Assembly: GCA_029262795.1 (NCBI GenBank)
Contig: JAJCYT010000031.1
Coordinates: forward strand, 62,001 to 126,000
DNA: 64,000 nt
Direction: 5' to 3'
DNA from: Candidatus Fraserbacteria bacterium
Lineage (GTDB): Bacteria > Bipolaricaulota > Bipolaricaulia > RBG-16-55-9 > JAJCYT01
Shown here: piece after piece, positions 44,365-53,212 of the stretch
How the letters are laid out: each line of letters opens with the position of its first letter
How positions within the stretch are numbered: position 1 is the first letter of the stretch
Notes under the pieces: model-generated
Seen by the model: the letters and a program-made list of their open reading frames with translations, nothing else
The model's database searches: none
What the model was told of the DNA's origin: nothing
Translations under genes and position numbers: made by a program

Positions 44365-45663
44365 ATGGATCGCAGGGGATTTCTAATTCGTACAGGGTTG
44401 TTTTTAGGGGCGGGTGCTTTGGCCGTTGGGTCGGCGAAAGTGTTGGTGGAATCTTCTCAAGCTGAGTTGATGAATTGGGACGCGGTTCGCAATCAGTTCA
44501 TTCTGGATCAAGATCACATTCACATGTCTGGTTTTTTGCTGGCACCGCACCCTCAGCCGGTGCGTGATGCGATTGAAACTCATCGGCGAGGCCTGGATGA
44601 AAACCCTGTCAATTATCTTCACGGCAATCAGGGAAGACTGGAGGCCAATGTGCTTCGTGCTGCGGCCAATTATCTGGGTGTTAATCCAACCGACATTGCA
44701 TTGACTGACAGCACCACCATGGGATTGGGATTGTTGTATGGTGGTCTGCAACTGAATGAAAATCAGGAAATTCTAACGACAACACATGATCACTACGCCA
44801 CAGAAATTTCATTGAGGCATCGAGCCGAACGCACAGGTGCGCGTGTGCGGCAAATTTCGCTGTATCAAGATATTCAGTCTGTGACGATTGATGAAATAGT
44901 CAGCACGCTTGTTAGAAATATTCGACCTGAAACGCGCATTGTGGCCGTTACCTGGGTGCATTCCAGCACTGGGTTGAAACTGCCGATTCGACAAATGGCT
45001 GATGCGTTGATCGAAATCAATGCCAATCGAGATGAAGTAGATCATGTTTTATTGAGTGTCGATGGTGTTCATGGATTGGGTGTTGAAGATGTGACAATGG
45101 CAGATTTAGGGTGTGATTTTTTTGTTGCCGGTTGTCACAAATGGATGTTTGGCCCGCGTGGCACAGGCTTGGTGTGGGGCAAACCTGAAGCCTGGCCGAT
45201 TGCACAACCCACTATTCCCACATTTGATTCCCAAGCGTATCAGATGTGGATGCAGGTGATTCCCACGCGTCCGATTCGGCCTTCTGTGCAAATGACGCCT
45301 GGCGGTTTTCATTCATTTGAGCATCGTTGGGCACTGGATGCGGCATTTGAGATGCATCAGTCAATTGGAAAGACAAACATTGCCAACCGAATCCATACAC
45401 TGAATCGACAATTGAAAGAAGCATTGGCACAAATGAACCATATCAGGCTTTACACACCAGTTGATGAATCGCTTTCATCAGGCATTGTTTGTTTTGATGT
45501 CAATCGACTTCATGCTACCCAAGTGGTCGCTCGGCTCGATCAGCAAAGCATTATTGCCACCATCACACCTTATGCCACTTTATATGCCAGATTATCTCCA
45601 AGTTTGCTGACCTCACCTGAAGACGTGGAATCCACCATTCAAGCGGTGGCATCACTGGCTTAG
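44365..45663 (+). CDS. Tat-exported class V aminotransferase-fold protein
   Basis: A twin-arginine leader, MDRRGFLIRTGLFLGAGAL, marks export in folded form. The remainder is a PLP enzyme of fold type I, class V (isopenicillin-N-epimerase or selenocysteine-lyase type): phosphate loop TDSTTMGLGLLYGG, the Asp of SVDGVHGLG, and the Schiff-base Lys in GCHKWMFGPRGTGL. PLP enzymes outside the cytoplasm are uncommon but known. No cysteine desulfurase motif is seen. It may racemise or lyase an amino acid in the periplasm. The stop overlaps that of the convergent Skp-like gene. Confidence 0.8.
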   Translation: MDRRGFLIRTGLFLGAGALAVGSAKVLVESSQAELMNWDAVRNQFILDQDHIHMSGFLLAPHPQPVRDAIETHRRGLDENPVNYLHGNQGRLEANVLRAAANYLGVNPTDIALTDSTTMGLGLLYGGLQLNENQEILTTTHDHYATEISLRHRAERTGARVRQISLYQDIQSVTIDEIVSTLVRNIRPETRIVAVTWVHSSTGLKLPIRQMADALIEINANRDEVDHVLLSVDGVHGLGVEDVTMADLGCDFFVAGCHKWMFGPRGTGLVWGKPEAWPIAQPTIPTFDSQAYQMWMQVIPTRPIRPSVQMTPGGFHSFEHRWALDAAFEMHQSIGKTNIANRIHTLNRQLKEALAQMNHIRLYTPVDESLSSGIVCFDVNRLHATQVVARLDQQSIIATITPYATLYARLSPSLLTSPEDVESTIQAVASLA

Positions 45664-47000
45664 TTTTCGTTCATGCGCTGCAAAACTTCTTGGGTTAAAT
45701 CTTCGATGGTGTCTGAATTGTGATACAACACCACGTTGCTTTGTGGGGTGATCAGATCGAAGCTTTGATCGTTGCCAACCTCTGTTACCGTGTCCACAAT
45801 TTGTTGGGTGATTTCTGCACTCAACTCTTGATCCAGTGTGGTGAGTTGGTTTTGTAACTCGCTGCGGCGTTCCAGAAAATCGGCCTGGGTGATCAAACCA
45901 TCGTTGAGTTGTTGATTCAATCGTGCCAGCTCTGCCTGAGCGGCTTCGATTTCTTCGCGAAATTCCTCAATGGCAGTGCCTGTGCCTGCAAAACTCAGGA
46001 AAATCTGATCGGCATCAACAAAGCCGATTTTCTGAGGTGCGACGGTTGGCAGCACCACGCGATTAAGGTTGTAAGATTCTCCCTGAAGTTCATGATTCAT
46101 AAAGCGCGCAGCATCCAGGGTAAGATCAACCAAAGCATCTGGATTGTGAAACAGAACGACATTTTGGCGAACGGAAATCAGATCAAATCCTGTGGCTTCG
46201 CCCAAGCGACCCACGCCTTCACTGACTTCTGCAACTAAGTCGTCAACAATGCGTTGTTCAAGCGTTTGTAAATCGTTGTCGATGCCTTGGATGGCTTCGT
46301 CAAATTCCTCTTGGGTGATCTCACCATCGTTGAGTTGATCTTGAAGATTTGCTTTTTCGGACTCACTTGCGGCGGCTTGTTGCTGCAAGGGTTGAATGGC
46401 TTCCAGCGTACGGTCGTAGCTCAGGATCACCTCGCTTGGGGTGAAAAAGCCCATCATTTGAAGCGGTTGCGGGTCGATATTGAGATTGAGGTCAAATTCA
46501 GTGCCGGAAAAATTGGCGTTCATCACCTCAAGCACCGGATCTGTTAAGTCAACTGTCACTTCAGACTGGCCGTGTATTACCACGTTGTCCAACGGGGTAA
46601 TGAGGTCTAAACCCAACTCTTCACCCACGGTTTCAGCAGCACTGATGATGTTGCTGGTGATCTCATTGGTGAGTTGTTGATTCAATACCAACAACTCAGT
46701 TTGAAGCTCCGCCTGGCGAATAAAAAATTCCTGTTCATCGATTTCGCCAACTGCCAGTTGCACGCGCAGCAATTGAAGTTCGGTTTGGGCTTCGATAATC
46801 AGATCTTCAAATTCTTCAATGGCGGCGTTGGTGCCTTCAAAATTGACAAACAAATGGTTGACATTAATAAAGCCAACTTTAATGTTGCCTGCTTCTTGGG
46901 CAGTGGATGGTAAATTCAGCCAGCCAAGGCCAAAGGCCAGTACGGTCATTAACGTGACCAACATGCATTTAAAAAATGTCACTTTGCTTTGTTGGGGCAA
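45660..47000 (-). CDS. Exported protein with three tandem OmpH/Skp-like units
   Basis: The start is placed at TTG 47000, 5 nt after AAAGGAGG; in-frame ATGs at 47024 and 47018 lack such a site. After a signal segment (CMLVTLMTVLAFGLGW) three similar units of about 120 residues follow: each has a strand (KVGFINVNHLF, GFFTPSEVIL, KIGFVDADQIF), a long coiled-coil hairpin with EEFE and LxxQL repeats, and a closing DLITP-like or DLISV strand with NVV. This is the Skp/OmpH pattern, a periplasmic chaperone of outer-membrane proteins, which normally has one unit and forms a trimer. Three fused units might give one chain with the trimeric layout. Confidence 0.65.
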   Translation of the reverse strand: MPQQSKVTFFKCMLVTLMTVLAFGLGWLNLPSTAQEAGNIKVGFINVNHLFVNFEGTNAAIEEFEDLIIEAQTELQLLRVQLAVGEIDEQEFFIRQAELQTELLVLNQQLTNEITSNIISAAETVGEELGLDLITPLDNVVIHGQSEVTVDLTDPVLEVMNANFSGTEFDLNLNIDPQPLQMMGFFTPSEVILSYDRTLEAIQPLQQQAAASESEKANLQDQLNDGEITQEEFDEAIQGIDNDLQTLEQRIVDDLVAEVSEGVGRLGEATGFDLISVRQNVVLFHNPDALVDLTLDAARFMNHELQGESYNLNRVVLPTVAPQKIGFVDADQIFLSFAGTGTAIEEFREEIEAAQAELARLNQQLNDGLITQADFLERRSELQNQLTTLDQELSAEITQQIVDTVTEVGNDQSFDLITPQSNVVLYHNSDTIEDLTQEVLQRMNEN

Positions 47001-47024
47001 AGCACCCTCCTTTAACATGATCAA

Positions 47025-47458
47025 TCAAATTTTTACCAGAAAGCTCTGGTGATAATAGCTTTGTAAATGTTACCAAAAATAAAAAAATTTCGCCGTGAAC
47101 GAGACGACATTTATGAAATCATTTGTATGGGGATTTAAGCAGCAGTTTAAATCCAAAATCAATGAAGATTGTGTCAAAGGTTGAACCTAAATTGCCTCTA
47201 AAGGGATGATTTCCAGATATTGTTCATGGCCAAAGTTGTACATCTGGTCTGCGTTTACCTGCTTTAACCTGCCTTCTACAGACTTTCTACGGAAAATTTT
47301 TTATGGTGAAACTGAACACCCCACGTCGCGACGGGTGATGACGCTCCGACATCCAATTAAAACGACTGGCAAAAACAACTCAGAATCCTGAAACGAGAAA
47401 AGAAATTCTCAAAATTTCAGAACTGACAATCATATGCCAGATGTAAAAGGAGTCGAAC
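47025..47458. other. Intergenic region without a recognised gene
   Basis: The 434-nt gap between divergent genes has short palindromes (CGTCGCGACG near 47324) and AT-rich stretches, but no ORF or RNA I can support. It probably holds promoters for both sides. Confidence 0.4.
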
Positions 47459-47968
47459 ATGATGAAAAAAATCTCGATTTTGACATTGATGGTAACGATT
47501 GCAACCTTATTGACCTTTACATTCATAGTAGAAGCACAACCTCGTGCTGACCGTGTGGGTGTGGTTGTCCGGATTAATACGCCGGATGATTTCTTTATGA
47601 CGCGTGTCGAAATTGCCGATGAAGTGCTTCGTGATGTACGCAGCAGCATTGATGATGCCCGTGGCATCGCTGTGGTCGATCAGGATGTATTGGTCTCGGC
47701 TCAGGAACAATTAGGCATTACTTTAGATGTCGACAGCGAAAATCGTGAATTGAACGCGGTGTCCAATTTGTTGAATTTGGATCGCCTGGTGGTCATTCAC
47801 ATTGATGTGTCCAACCGCTTTAACGTAGAAATTTCCACCGTAATTTACAACAACAACGCTGAACGCACTGCCAACCTCAGTGCCAGTGCCATTGGGCCTG
47901 TGTTTGATGGTGTGTTACAACGCGCCACCAATGCTTTGCTGGAAGATTTGATTCCAACCCTCAATTAA
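47459..47968 (+). CDS. Exported protein of unknown function (169 aa)
   Basis: A signal peptide (KKISILTLMVTIATLLTF) is followed by alternating strands and helices: VGVVVRINTPDD, ADEVLRDVRSSIDDARG, LDRLVVIHIDVSNRF. The layout (VVV strand, DEVLRD helix, VVIHIDV strand) recalls LpoB/CsgG/TolB-N-type domains that bind partners in the envelope, but no family can be claimed. AAAGGAG lies 7 nt before the ATG. Confidence 0.45.
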   Translation: MMKKISILTLMVTIATLLTFTFIVEAQPRADRVGVVVRINTPDDFFMTRVEIADEVLRDVRSSIDDARGIAVVDQDVLVSAQEQLGITLDVDSENRELNAVSNLLNLDRLVVIHIDVSNRFNVEISTVIYNNNAERTANLSASAIGPVFDGVLQRATNALLEDLIPTLN

Positions 47969-47977
47969 ACCAAAGGC

Positions 47978-48020
47978 GGGCGGATCTTCCTCCTATGAAA
48001 ACGTCGAGGGAGATCCGCCC
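47978..48020. repeat. 15-bp palindromic hairpin
   Basis: GGGCGGATCTTCCTC (47978-47992) and GAGGGAGATCCGCCC (48006-48020) pair over 15 bp with one G-U. No T-run follows. Its core matches the palindrome at 40736 in inverted form. Confidence 0.6.
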
Positions 48021-48100
48021 GTAAGACATCGTTTCAACTTGTGAAGACGCAAACCAACAAATGATAGCCAAATGAGAATGCGCTTTGAAGGAGGTCATAT

Positions 48101-49645
48101 ATGTCCCAGGTGAAGGATCAAGCCAATGTCTCTAATAAGATATCCTCAAGCCGACGCGATCTACTCAAACGATGGTGGTCGAACCCTAAAGCGGCTGCAG
48201 TAACCGCCACAGCAGCCACAGCGACGGTGACCAAAGCAGTCAATACAGTGGGTCAGACAACAGGCTTTGGCGAGCGCGAGGCGGCTCACTTGCTGCGACG
48301 AGCCGGTTTTGGGAGCACGCCTGAAGATATTCAAAACTTGGTCACTCGCGGACGTGCGGGTGCGGTGGATTATCTGCTTAATTACGAAAATATTCCGAAT
48401 GATGCGATGGAAGCTGAACTCGATGCACTGGTTCAGGATGTGCCTCGCGATGGCCGTGCAGACCCTGGCAGAATTGATCTTGGTCGTTTTCCTGGACTTC
48501 AGGCCTGGTGGACTTATCGTATGGCAAATTCAGCACGACAGTTTCAGGAAAAAATGACCCTGTTTTGGCATGATCATTTTGCCACCGCCGTGTCTAAAGT
48601 AAACCGTGCGGATTACATGCTCAGTCAAAACCAATTGTTCCGCAATTCTGCCTTGGGCAACTTTCGGACCATTTTGCAAGATGTGTCCCGCGATGCAGCG
48701 ATGATTCTGTGGTTGGACAACAACACCAACATCAAAGGCTCTCCCAACGAAAATTATGCTCGTGAACTCATGGAATTATTTTCATTGGGTATCACCAATG
48801 TTGTGACGGGGGAAGACAATTACACGGAAAATGATATTCAAGAAATCGCCCGCGCCTTTACTGGATGGACGGTACGCCGCCAGGGTTTTTTCTTCAATCG
48901 AAATCAGCACGATGATGGACCCAAAACTGTGTTTGGTGAAACCGGCAATTTTGGCGGTGATGATATCATCGACCTCATCGTCGTTCGTGATGCAACTGCT
49001 TACTTTATGTCGAAAAAACTCTGGGAATTTTTCGCTTACCTTGAACCTGAACAGGAAATTTTGGATGAACTTGCCGGTGTTTATTTTTCGAGCAACTACG
49101 ACATCAAAGCAATGGTCAGCCACATGTTCAACATGGATGCGTTCTACAGTGACAAAGCCGTGTTCGGCCACATTAAGAGTCCGACCGAATTTGCCATTGG
49201 TGCGTTGCGTCAGTTGGGCATCAAGTTTTCAGATGCACGTGGCTATCAGGCCGTGTCCGTGCTGATGCGTACGATGGATCAGGATATTTTCAATCCGCCC
49301 ACCGTGGCTGGTTGGGATGAAGGCTTGAGTTGGATCAACACGTCTACATTGTTGGTGCGCTATAACACGGGCAACAGCATCACCACCTTTGGTGATCGGC
49401 GTTTTGGTCAAACATTTGATCCCAATGTCATCATCAACGGTAATGATGATCCAGAAGAAATTGTGGACATCATGCTCAGTCAGATGGGACCATTGGAAGT
49501 GCCAGAGAACACACGGATTTTGTTGATCGAATATTTAACGGATGGCGATTTGGCTAGCTTCACGCTCGACCCCACCACGGTGGATAATAAGGTACGCGGT
49601 TTGACCCATTTGATCATGTCCCTGCCAGAATATCAATTGAACTAG
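48101..49645 (+). CDS. DUF1800 family protein
   Basis: DUF1800 proteins are large, exported, of unknown function and almost always next to DUF1501. Motifs visible: EREAAHLLRRAGFGSTPED (start of domain), QEKMTLFWHDHFAT, NTNIKGSPNENYARELMELFSLG and EIARAFTGWTV. The N-terminal SSRRDLLKRW is twin-arginine-like but followed by an unusual Ala/Thr stretch. GAAGGAGG lies upstream of the ATG. The gap to the DUF1501 gene is 10 nt, so they are cotranscribed. Confidence 0.9.
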   Translation: MSQVKDQANVSNKISSSRRDLLKRWWSNPKAAAVTATAATATVTKAVNTVGQTTGFGEREAAHLLRRAGFGSTPEDIQNLVTRGRAGAVDYLLNYENIPNDAMEAELDALVQDVPRDGRADPGRIDLGRFPGLQAWWTYRMANSARQFQEKMTLFWHDHFATAVSKVNRADYMLSQNQLFRNSALGNFRTILQDVSRDAAMILWLDNNTNIKGSPNENYARELMELFSLGITNVVTGEDNYTENDIQEIARAFTGWTVRRQGFFFNRNQHDDGPKTVFGETGNFGGDDIIDLIVVRDATAYFMSKKLWEFFAYLEPEQEILDELAGVYFSSNYDIKAMVSHMFNMDAFYSDKAVFGHIKSPTEFAIGALRQLGIKFSDARGYQAVSVLMRTMDQDIFNPPTVAGWDEGLSWINTSTLLVRYNTGNSITTFGDRRFGQTFDPNVIINGNDDPEEIVDIMLSQMGPLEVPENTRILLIEYLTDGDLASFTLDPTTVDNKVRGLTHLIMSLPEYQLN

Positions 49646-49655
49646 GAGGCTACGC

Positions 49656-50915
49656 ATGGCTTTAAAACGACGAGATTTTTTGAAACGAGGCGTGACATTC
49701 GTATCGCTGAGCTTGGCCTCCAGCCACATGATGATGCAGACATCAAATGCAGGTAATTCTGTATTTGCTCAAGCCAGCAATCTTTCCAGTGAAAGCCGTA
49801 TGTTGGTCGTGATCCAAATGGGCGGCGGAAATGATGGTCTGAACACCGTTGTTCCGTACAGCAACGGCTTGTACTACGATGCACGGCCCACGCTGGCGAT
49901 TCCAGAAAGTGACGTGCTGACCATCAATAATGAAATTGGCCTAAACCCAAACATGACCAACTTCAAGAAGTTTTATGATGAAGGCAAAATGGCCATTGTT
50001 CAGGGTGTGGGTTATCCTAACCCCAACCGTTCTCACTTCCGTTCCACCGACATTTGGGAAACAGCCAATCCCGAAACCGTGGTTGGCTCTGGCTGGCTTG
50101 GCAATTACTTAGATGCCACTTTGTGTGAAAGCAGCTGCACCACAGGCTTACCGGCGGCATCGGTTGGGCGCGCACTGCCACTGTCTTTGCGAGGTGAGCA
50201 GATTGTGGTGCCTTCCATTGCCAGCTTGGAAAGTTTTCAATTCCAAACCAACGAACGTTATCCGCAAGATCGCGATGCACAGGTCAACACAGTGACTGCA
50301 ATTAACGAAAGTATAAGTAATGGTGATAGTTATGGTGCCACTGTTGCAACCACCGGCCTAAGTGCGATGCGCAGTGCGGATCAAATTCAAGAAGCGGCAT
50401 CACAATATGATAGCCCTATCGATTATCCACAAAATCCATTTGCCCAAGGCTTGCAATTGCTTGCTCAAATGATTGGCGGTGGCCTGGGCACACAAATCAT
50501 GCACGTCAGTATTGGTGGTTTTGACACCCATGCTGAACAACCAGATGCACATGCAAATCTGCTCAATTCCGTGGACACGGGCGTGGCCGCATTTTACGAA
50601 GATTTGGTCAGCATGGGCGTGTCCGATGATGTGTTGCTCATGAGCTTTTCTGAGTTTGGCCGCCGTGTGCGTGAAAACGGCAGCAGTGGGACCGATCACG
50701 GCACAGCTGCACCGATGTTCATTCTGGGCAATCCGACGGTGTCTGGTATTTATGGCCAGCATCCAGGGTTGGATATAAATTCTTTAGACAGCAATGGGGA
50801 TATGACACACCACGTGGACTTCCGTTCGGTGTATTCTACCGTTTTGGAAAACTGGTTGGGCGTAGACCCTGCCGACATCCTGGGCGCTCGTTACGAAAAC
50901 CTGGGATTTGTATAA
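49656..50915 (+). CDS. DUF1501 family exported protein
   Basis: DUF1501 proteins (alkaline-phosphatase-like fold, sulfatase-related) pair with DUF1800. A twin-arginine motif (KRRDFLKRGV) starts the protein. Conserved blocks: VIQMGGGNDGLNTVVPY, GVGYPNPNRSHFRSTDIWE, HVSIGGFDTHAEQ, LLMSFSEFGRRVRENGSSG, TDHGTAAPMF. Length 419 is usual. Activity is unknown. It follows the DUF1800 gene by 10 nt and precedes the cupredoxin gene by 9 nt. Confidence 0.92.
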   Translation: MALKRRDFLKRGVTFVSLSLASSHMMMQTSNAGNSVFAQASNLSSESRMLVVIQMGGGNDGLNTVVPYSNGLYYDARPTLAIPESDVLTINNEIGLNPNMTNFKKFYDEGKMAIVQGVGYPNPNRSHFRSTDIWETANPETVVGSGWLGNYLDATLCESSCTTGLPAASVGRALPLSLRGEQIVVPSIASLESFQFQTNERYPQDRDAQVNTVTAINESISNGDSYGATVATTGLSAMRSADQIQEAASQYDSPIDYPQNPFAQGLQLLAQMIGGGLGTQIMHVSIGGFDTHAEQPDAHANLLNSVDTGVAAFYEDLVSMGVSDDVLLMSFSEFGRRVRENGSSGTDHGTAAPMFILGNPTVSGIYGQHPGLDINSLDSNGDMTHHVDFRSVYSTVLENWLGVDPADILGARYENLGFV

Positions 50916-50924
50916 GAGGCAATT

Positions 50925-51764
50925 TTGAAAAAAAACGTTTCGCTCTCACAAGCGCGAGGGACGGGCCAACGCCCGTCCCTCATTTCCCGTAGAAAATTTC
51001 TAGGCAGCATGGGCTTACTCAGCGCCAGCCTGTTGCTGTTGCCTGGGTGCAAACGCATCGAAACGCTGGCGCAACCTCAGCCACAAATTTATGTGGTTGA
51101 GATGAAAGACCTTTTTTATGACCCACTTGGCCTCACCATCAATCGAGGTGACACAGTCATCTGGGTGGAGCCACCTGAGCTCATTCAGTCACGCCACACG
51201 GCCACAGCCTATCATCCGGATTTTGACAAGAAATTAAGAATCCCTGAAGACGCACCTGCGTGGAGTTCAGGTTTCCCTGAAGAAGTTGGCGATGCCTGGG
51301 GGCATACGTTTGAGACTGTTGGCCTCCATGATTATTTTTGTATTCCTCATGAAACCGATGGCATGGTGGGACGGATTCTTGTTGAAGAAGTCAGCGGCCC
51401 AGGCACACAACCTTTAAATGTAGGCATTTCGCCCGCAGGCCAATCGATCATGCCGTTTGTCGAAGAACTGCAAGGGCCGGTTGGTGAAGTGTTTAACTTT
51501 CAAGGACGAGTCAATGCCGCCACCTTTCCATGGCGAGAGGATGATCGCGCTGAGGCATTACAACGTTGGAAAACTTTGTTGGCAGAGTCCGACACGTACT
51601 TTTCACAATTCTTTGAACACTTGAATGCCATTGGCATTCAACAAGTTCAAGAGCAAATTGCTGCCTTCGATGCTGTTATGACCTCCACTGATTCGGTGTT
51701 CGTGGCTCTGGATGCGGCCAATGATCTCAAAGGTTTTTTGGAGTCGTTGGTGTATACGGTTTAA
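50925..51764 (+). CDS. Tat-exported cupredoxin-like lipoprotein
   Basis: The leader SRRKFLGSMGLLSASLLLLP combines a twin-arginine motif with a lipobox (LLPGC), indicating Tat export and lipid anchoring. A cupredoxin domain follows: likely copper ligands His (RHTATAYH), Cys (YFC), His (IPHE) and Met (DGMVG). It probably transfers electrons. The start appears to be TTG 50925 with GAGG upstream. The codons for residues ~12-20 lie in a GC-rich palindrome (50956-50981), an odd place for such an element. Third gene of the DUF1800/DUF1501 set. Confidence 0.75.
   Translation: MKKNVSLSQARGTGQRPSLISRRKFLGSMGLLSASLLLLPGCKRIETLAQPQPQIYVVEMKDLFYDPLGLTINRGDTVIWVEPPELIQSRHTATAYHPDFDKKLRIPEDAPAWSSGFPEEVGDAWGHTFETVGLHDYFCIPHETDGMVGRILVEEVSGPGTQPLNVGISPAGQSIMPFVEELQGPVGEVFNFQGRVNAATFPWREDDRAEALQRWKTLLAESDTYFSQFFEHLNAIGIQQVQEQIAAFDAVMTSTDSVFVALDAANDLKGFLESLVYTV
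50956..50981. repeat. 11-bp palindromic element inside the cupredoxin leader
   Basis: GAGGGACGGGC (50956-50966) and GCCCGTCCCTC (50971-50981) pair perfectly around CAAC. It encodes part of the segment before the Tat motif. Its GGGACGG/CCGTCCC core matches the hairpin at 32758-32780. Confidence 0.65.
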
Positions 51765-51867
51765 GTTTGCATGATTCAGATCAATTGAATAAATGACTTT
51801 CATCATCCAATTTTACCTAAATTTAAATGATAGTTAAGATAGAACCTTTTTAAGCTTTAAGGAGGGG

Positions 51868-52389
51868 ATGATGAAAAAGTTTATCTTAATTGGCGCAATC
51901 GTCTGGTTTTTGCTGCTGATGTTAAGCCATAATAGCTTAACGCAACCGGTCGCGGATGATCTCCTTCCTCCCACTCATTTTTACACCAAAGCATTGTTGT
52001 TCATTAACGAAATTGAACTCAATCCCGCAGGTGAGGATGGAGGGTTTCAATGGGTTGAATTGTTCAATGCCAGCAACAACACGTATAATCTCAGCAATTG
52101 GATTGTGATATTAGATGTTGGTGCAGCAGAGCCTTTAACCGTACAGCTTCCCGAAGGCACGTTGGTGCAACCCCACGAAATGAAAGTGATTCCTTTGAAA
52201 AGCAGAGAGGAAATTACTTTTGAAAATATCAGCGTGGAGCTTTGTGATGTTGAAGAACGTGTGAAGGACGAAATCCCCATGTTTTCTGATGTGAAAGACG
52301 ACAACATGTGTTGGGCCAGGGTTACCGATGGTTACGAGGAGTGGATGTTTAAACCTTGTACCAAAGGCTTGAGCAATTTGGAAAGCTGA
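51868..52389 (+). CDS. Small secreted lamin-tail-domain protein
   Basis: After a signal peptide (FILIGAIVWFLLLMLS) there is one lamin-tail domain: LLFINEIELNPAGEDG, FQWVELFNASNNTYNLSNW, PHEMKVIPL. AAGGAGGGG directly precedes the ATG. The domain is the same type as in the 912-residue gene at 5167, but without the beta-helix. Function unknown; possibly surface or nuclease-associated. Convergent with the next gene by 2 nt. Confidence 0.75.
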   Translation: MMKKFILIGAIVWFLLLMLSHNSLTQPVADDLLPPTHFYTKALLFINEIELNPAGEDGGFQWVELFNASNNTYNLSNWIVILDVGAAEPLTVQLPEGTLVQPHEMKVIPLKSREEITFENISVELCDVEERVKDEIPMFSDVKDDNMCWARVTDGYEEWMFKPCTKGLSNLES

Positions 52390-52391
52390 GT

Positions 52392-53132
52392 TTAAGGCGC
52401 TTGCAACGCTTCAGGAAACAGATCGCTGCGATAGGCAAAAATTTGCTGATCTGGCAGGCCTACGGCAATTAATTCACTGGCTTGGGTGTAGAGAAAAACC
52501 TGGAGATTTCCAATTTGGATCGTTTGTTGTTCCACTTGAATGGCCTGAGAGCCTGTGCGCAGGTTGATGGGATTGGACGAAATGAGTTGGAGTTCAATTA
52601 TTTCCTTGGCTTGGGGCAAAATAATGGTGCCCGTAAAGCGTCCGTTTTGCTGTTGCATCTTTCGATAGAGCAACAAGTAATGGCTAAACACATCTCGATC
52701 CAGGACCACAAAGGGAGCTGTGCCAGTAAATTGTTCGGCTTGCGCCTGTCCGTTGTTGAACACATTCAACTGCACTTGATCAGCTTGAAATTCCACCAAC
52801 ACAGCGCTGCGGCCATCTGTGGTATCGCGGAAATAACGAACAGGGTCTAAATTTGGCATCATTCGCAGGCGTTGAGTAAAGCGAACGTTTTGGCCTGCTT
52901 GGTTCAAATCCAGCGTAGAGTGCAAATCGGACTGTTGATCAGTCAAGGAGAGAATAAAGTCTTCTCGTCCATAAAGTTGACCCGCCTGTTGAATGACAAA
53001 AGAGCCACTTTCAGTGATGGTGTTGGAATTGTTGTTACCAGGTGTGTTTCGTGGTACCACGCCAATAAAGACCAACACCCCGACCAAAGCGGCAGCAGCA
53101 ACAGAAAGCACGATTTTTAAAAGATCGTCCAT
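52392..53132 (-). CDS. Membrane-anchored periplasmic protein of unknown function
   Basis: A single N-terminal membrane helix (IVLSVAAAALVGVLVFIGVV) and a short Asn-rich linker are followed by about 200 residues of beta-strands (FVIQQAGQLYGREDFIL, FRDTTDGRSAVLVEFQ, NLQVFLYTQASELIAVG). I do not recognise the family. ATG 53132 follows AAAGGGG by 6 nt. Confidence 0.4.
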   Translation of the reverse strand: MDDLLKIVLSVAAAALVGVLVFIGVVPRNTPGNNNSNTITESGSFVIQQAGQLYGREDFILSLTDQQSDLHSTLDLNQAGQNVRFTQRLRMMPNLDPVRYFRDTTDGRSAVLVEFQADQVQLNVFNNGQAQAEQFTGTAPFVVLDRDVFSHYLLLYRKMQQQNGRFTGTIILPQAKEIIELQLISSNPINLRTGSQAIQVEQQTIQIGNLQVFLYTQASELIAVGLPDQQIFAYRSDLFPEALQAP

Positions 53133-53212
53133 ATGCAACCCCTTTCCCTTAGATATACAGTTTACCCTGGGAAAAGGTTCCCGTAAAACTCAAATGATTT
53201 TTAGTGAGAGTA

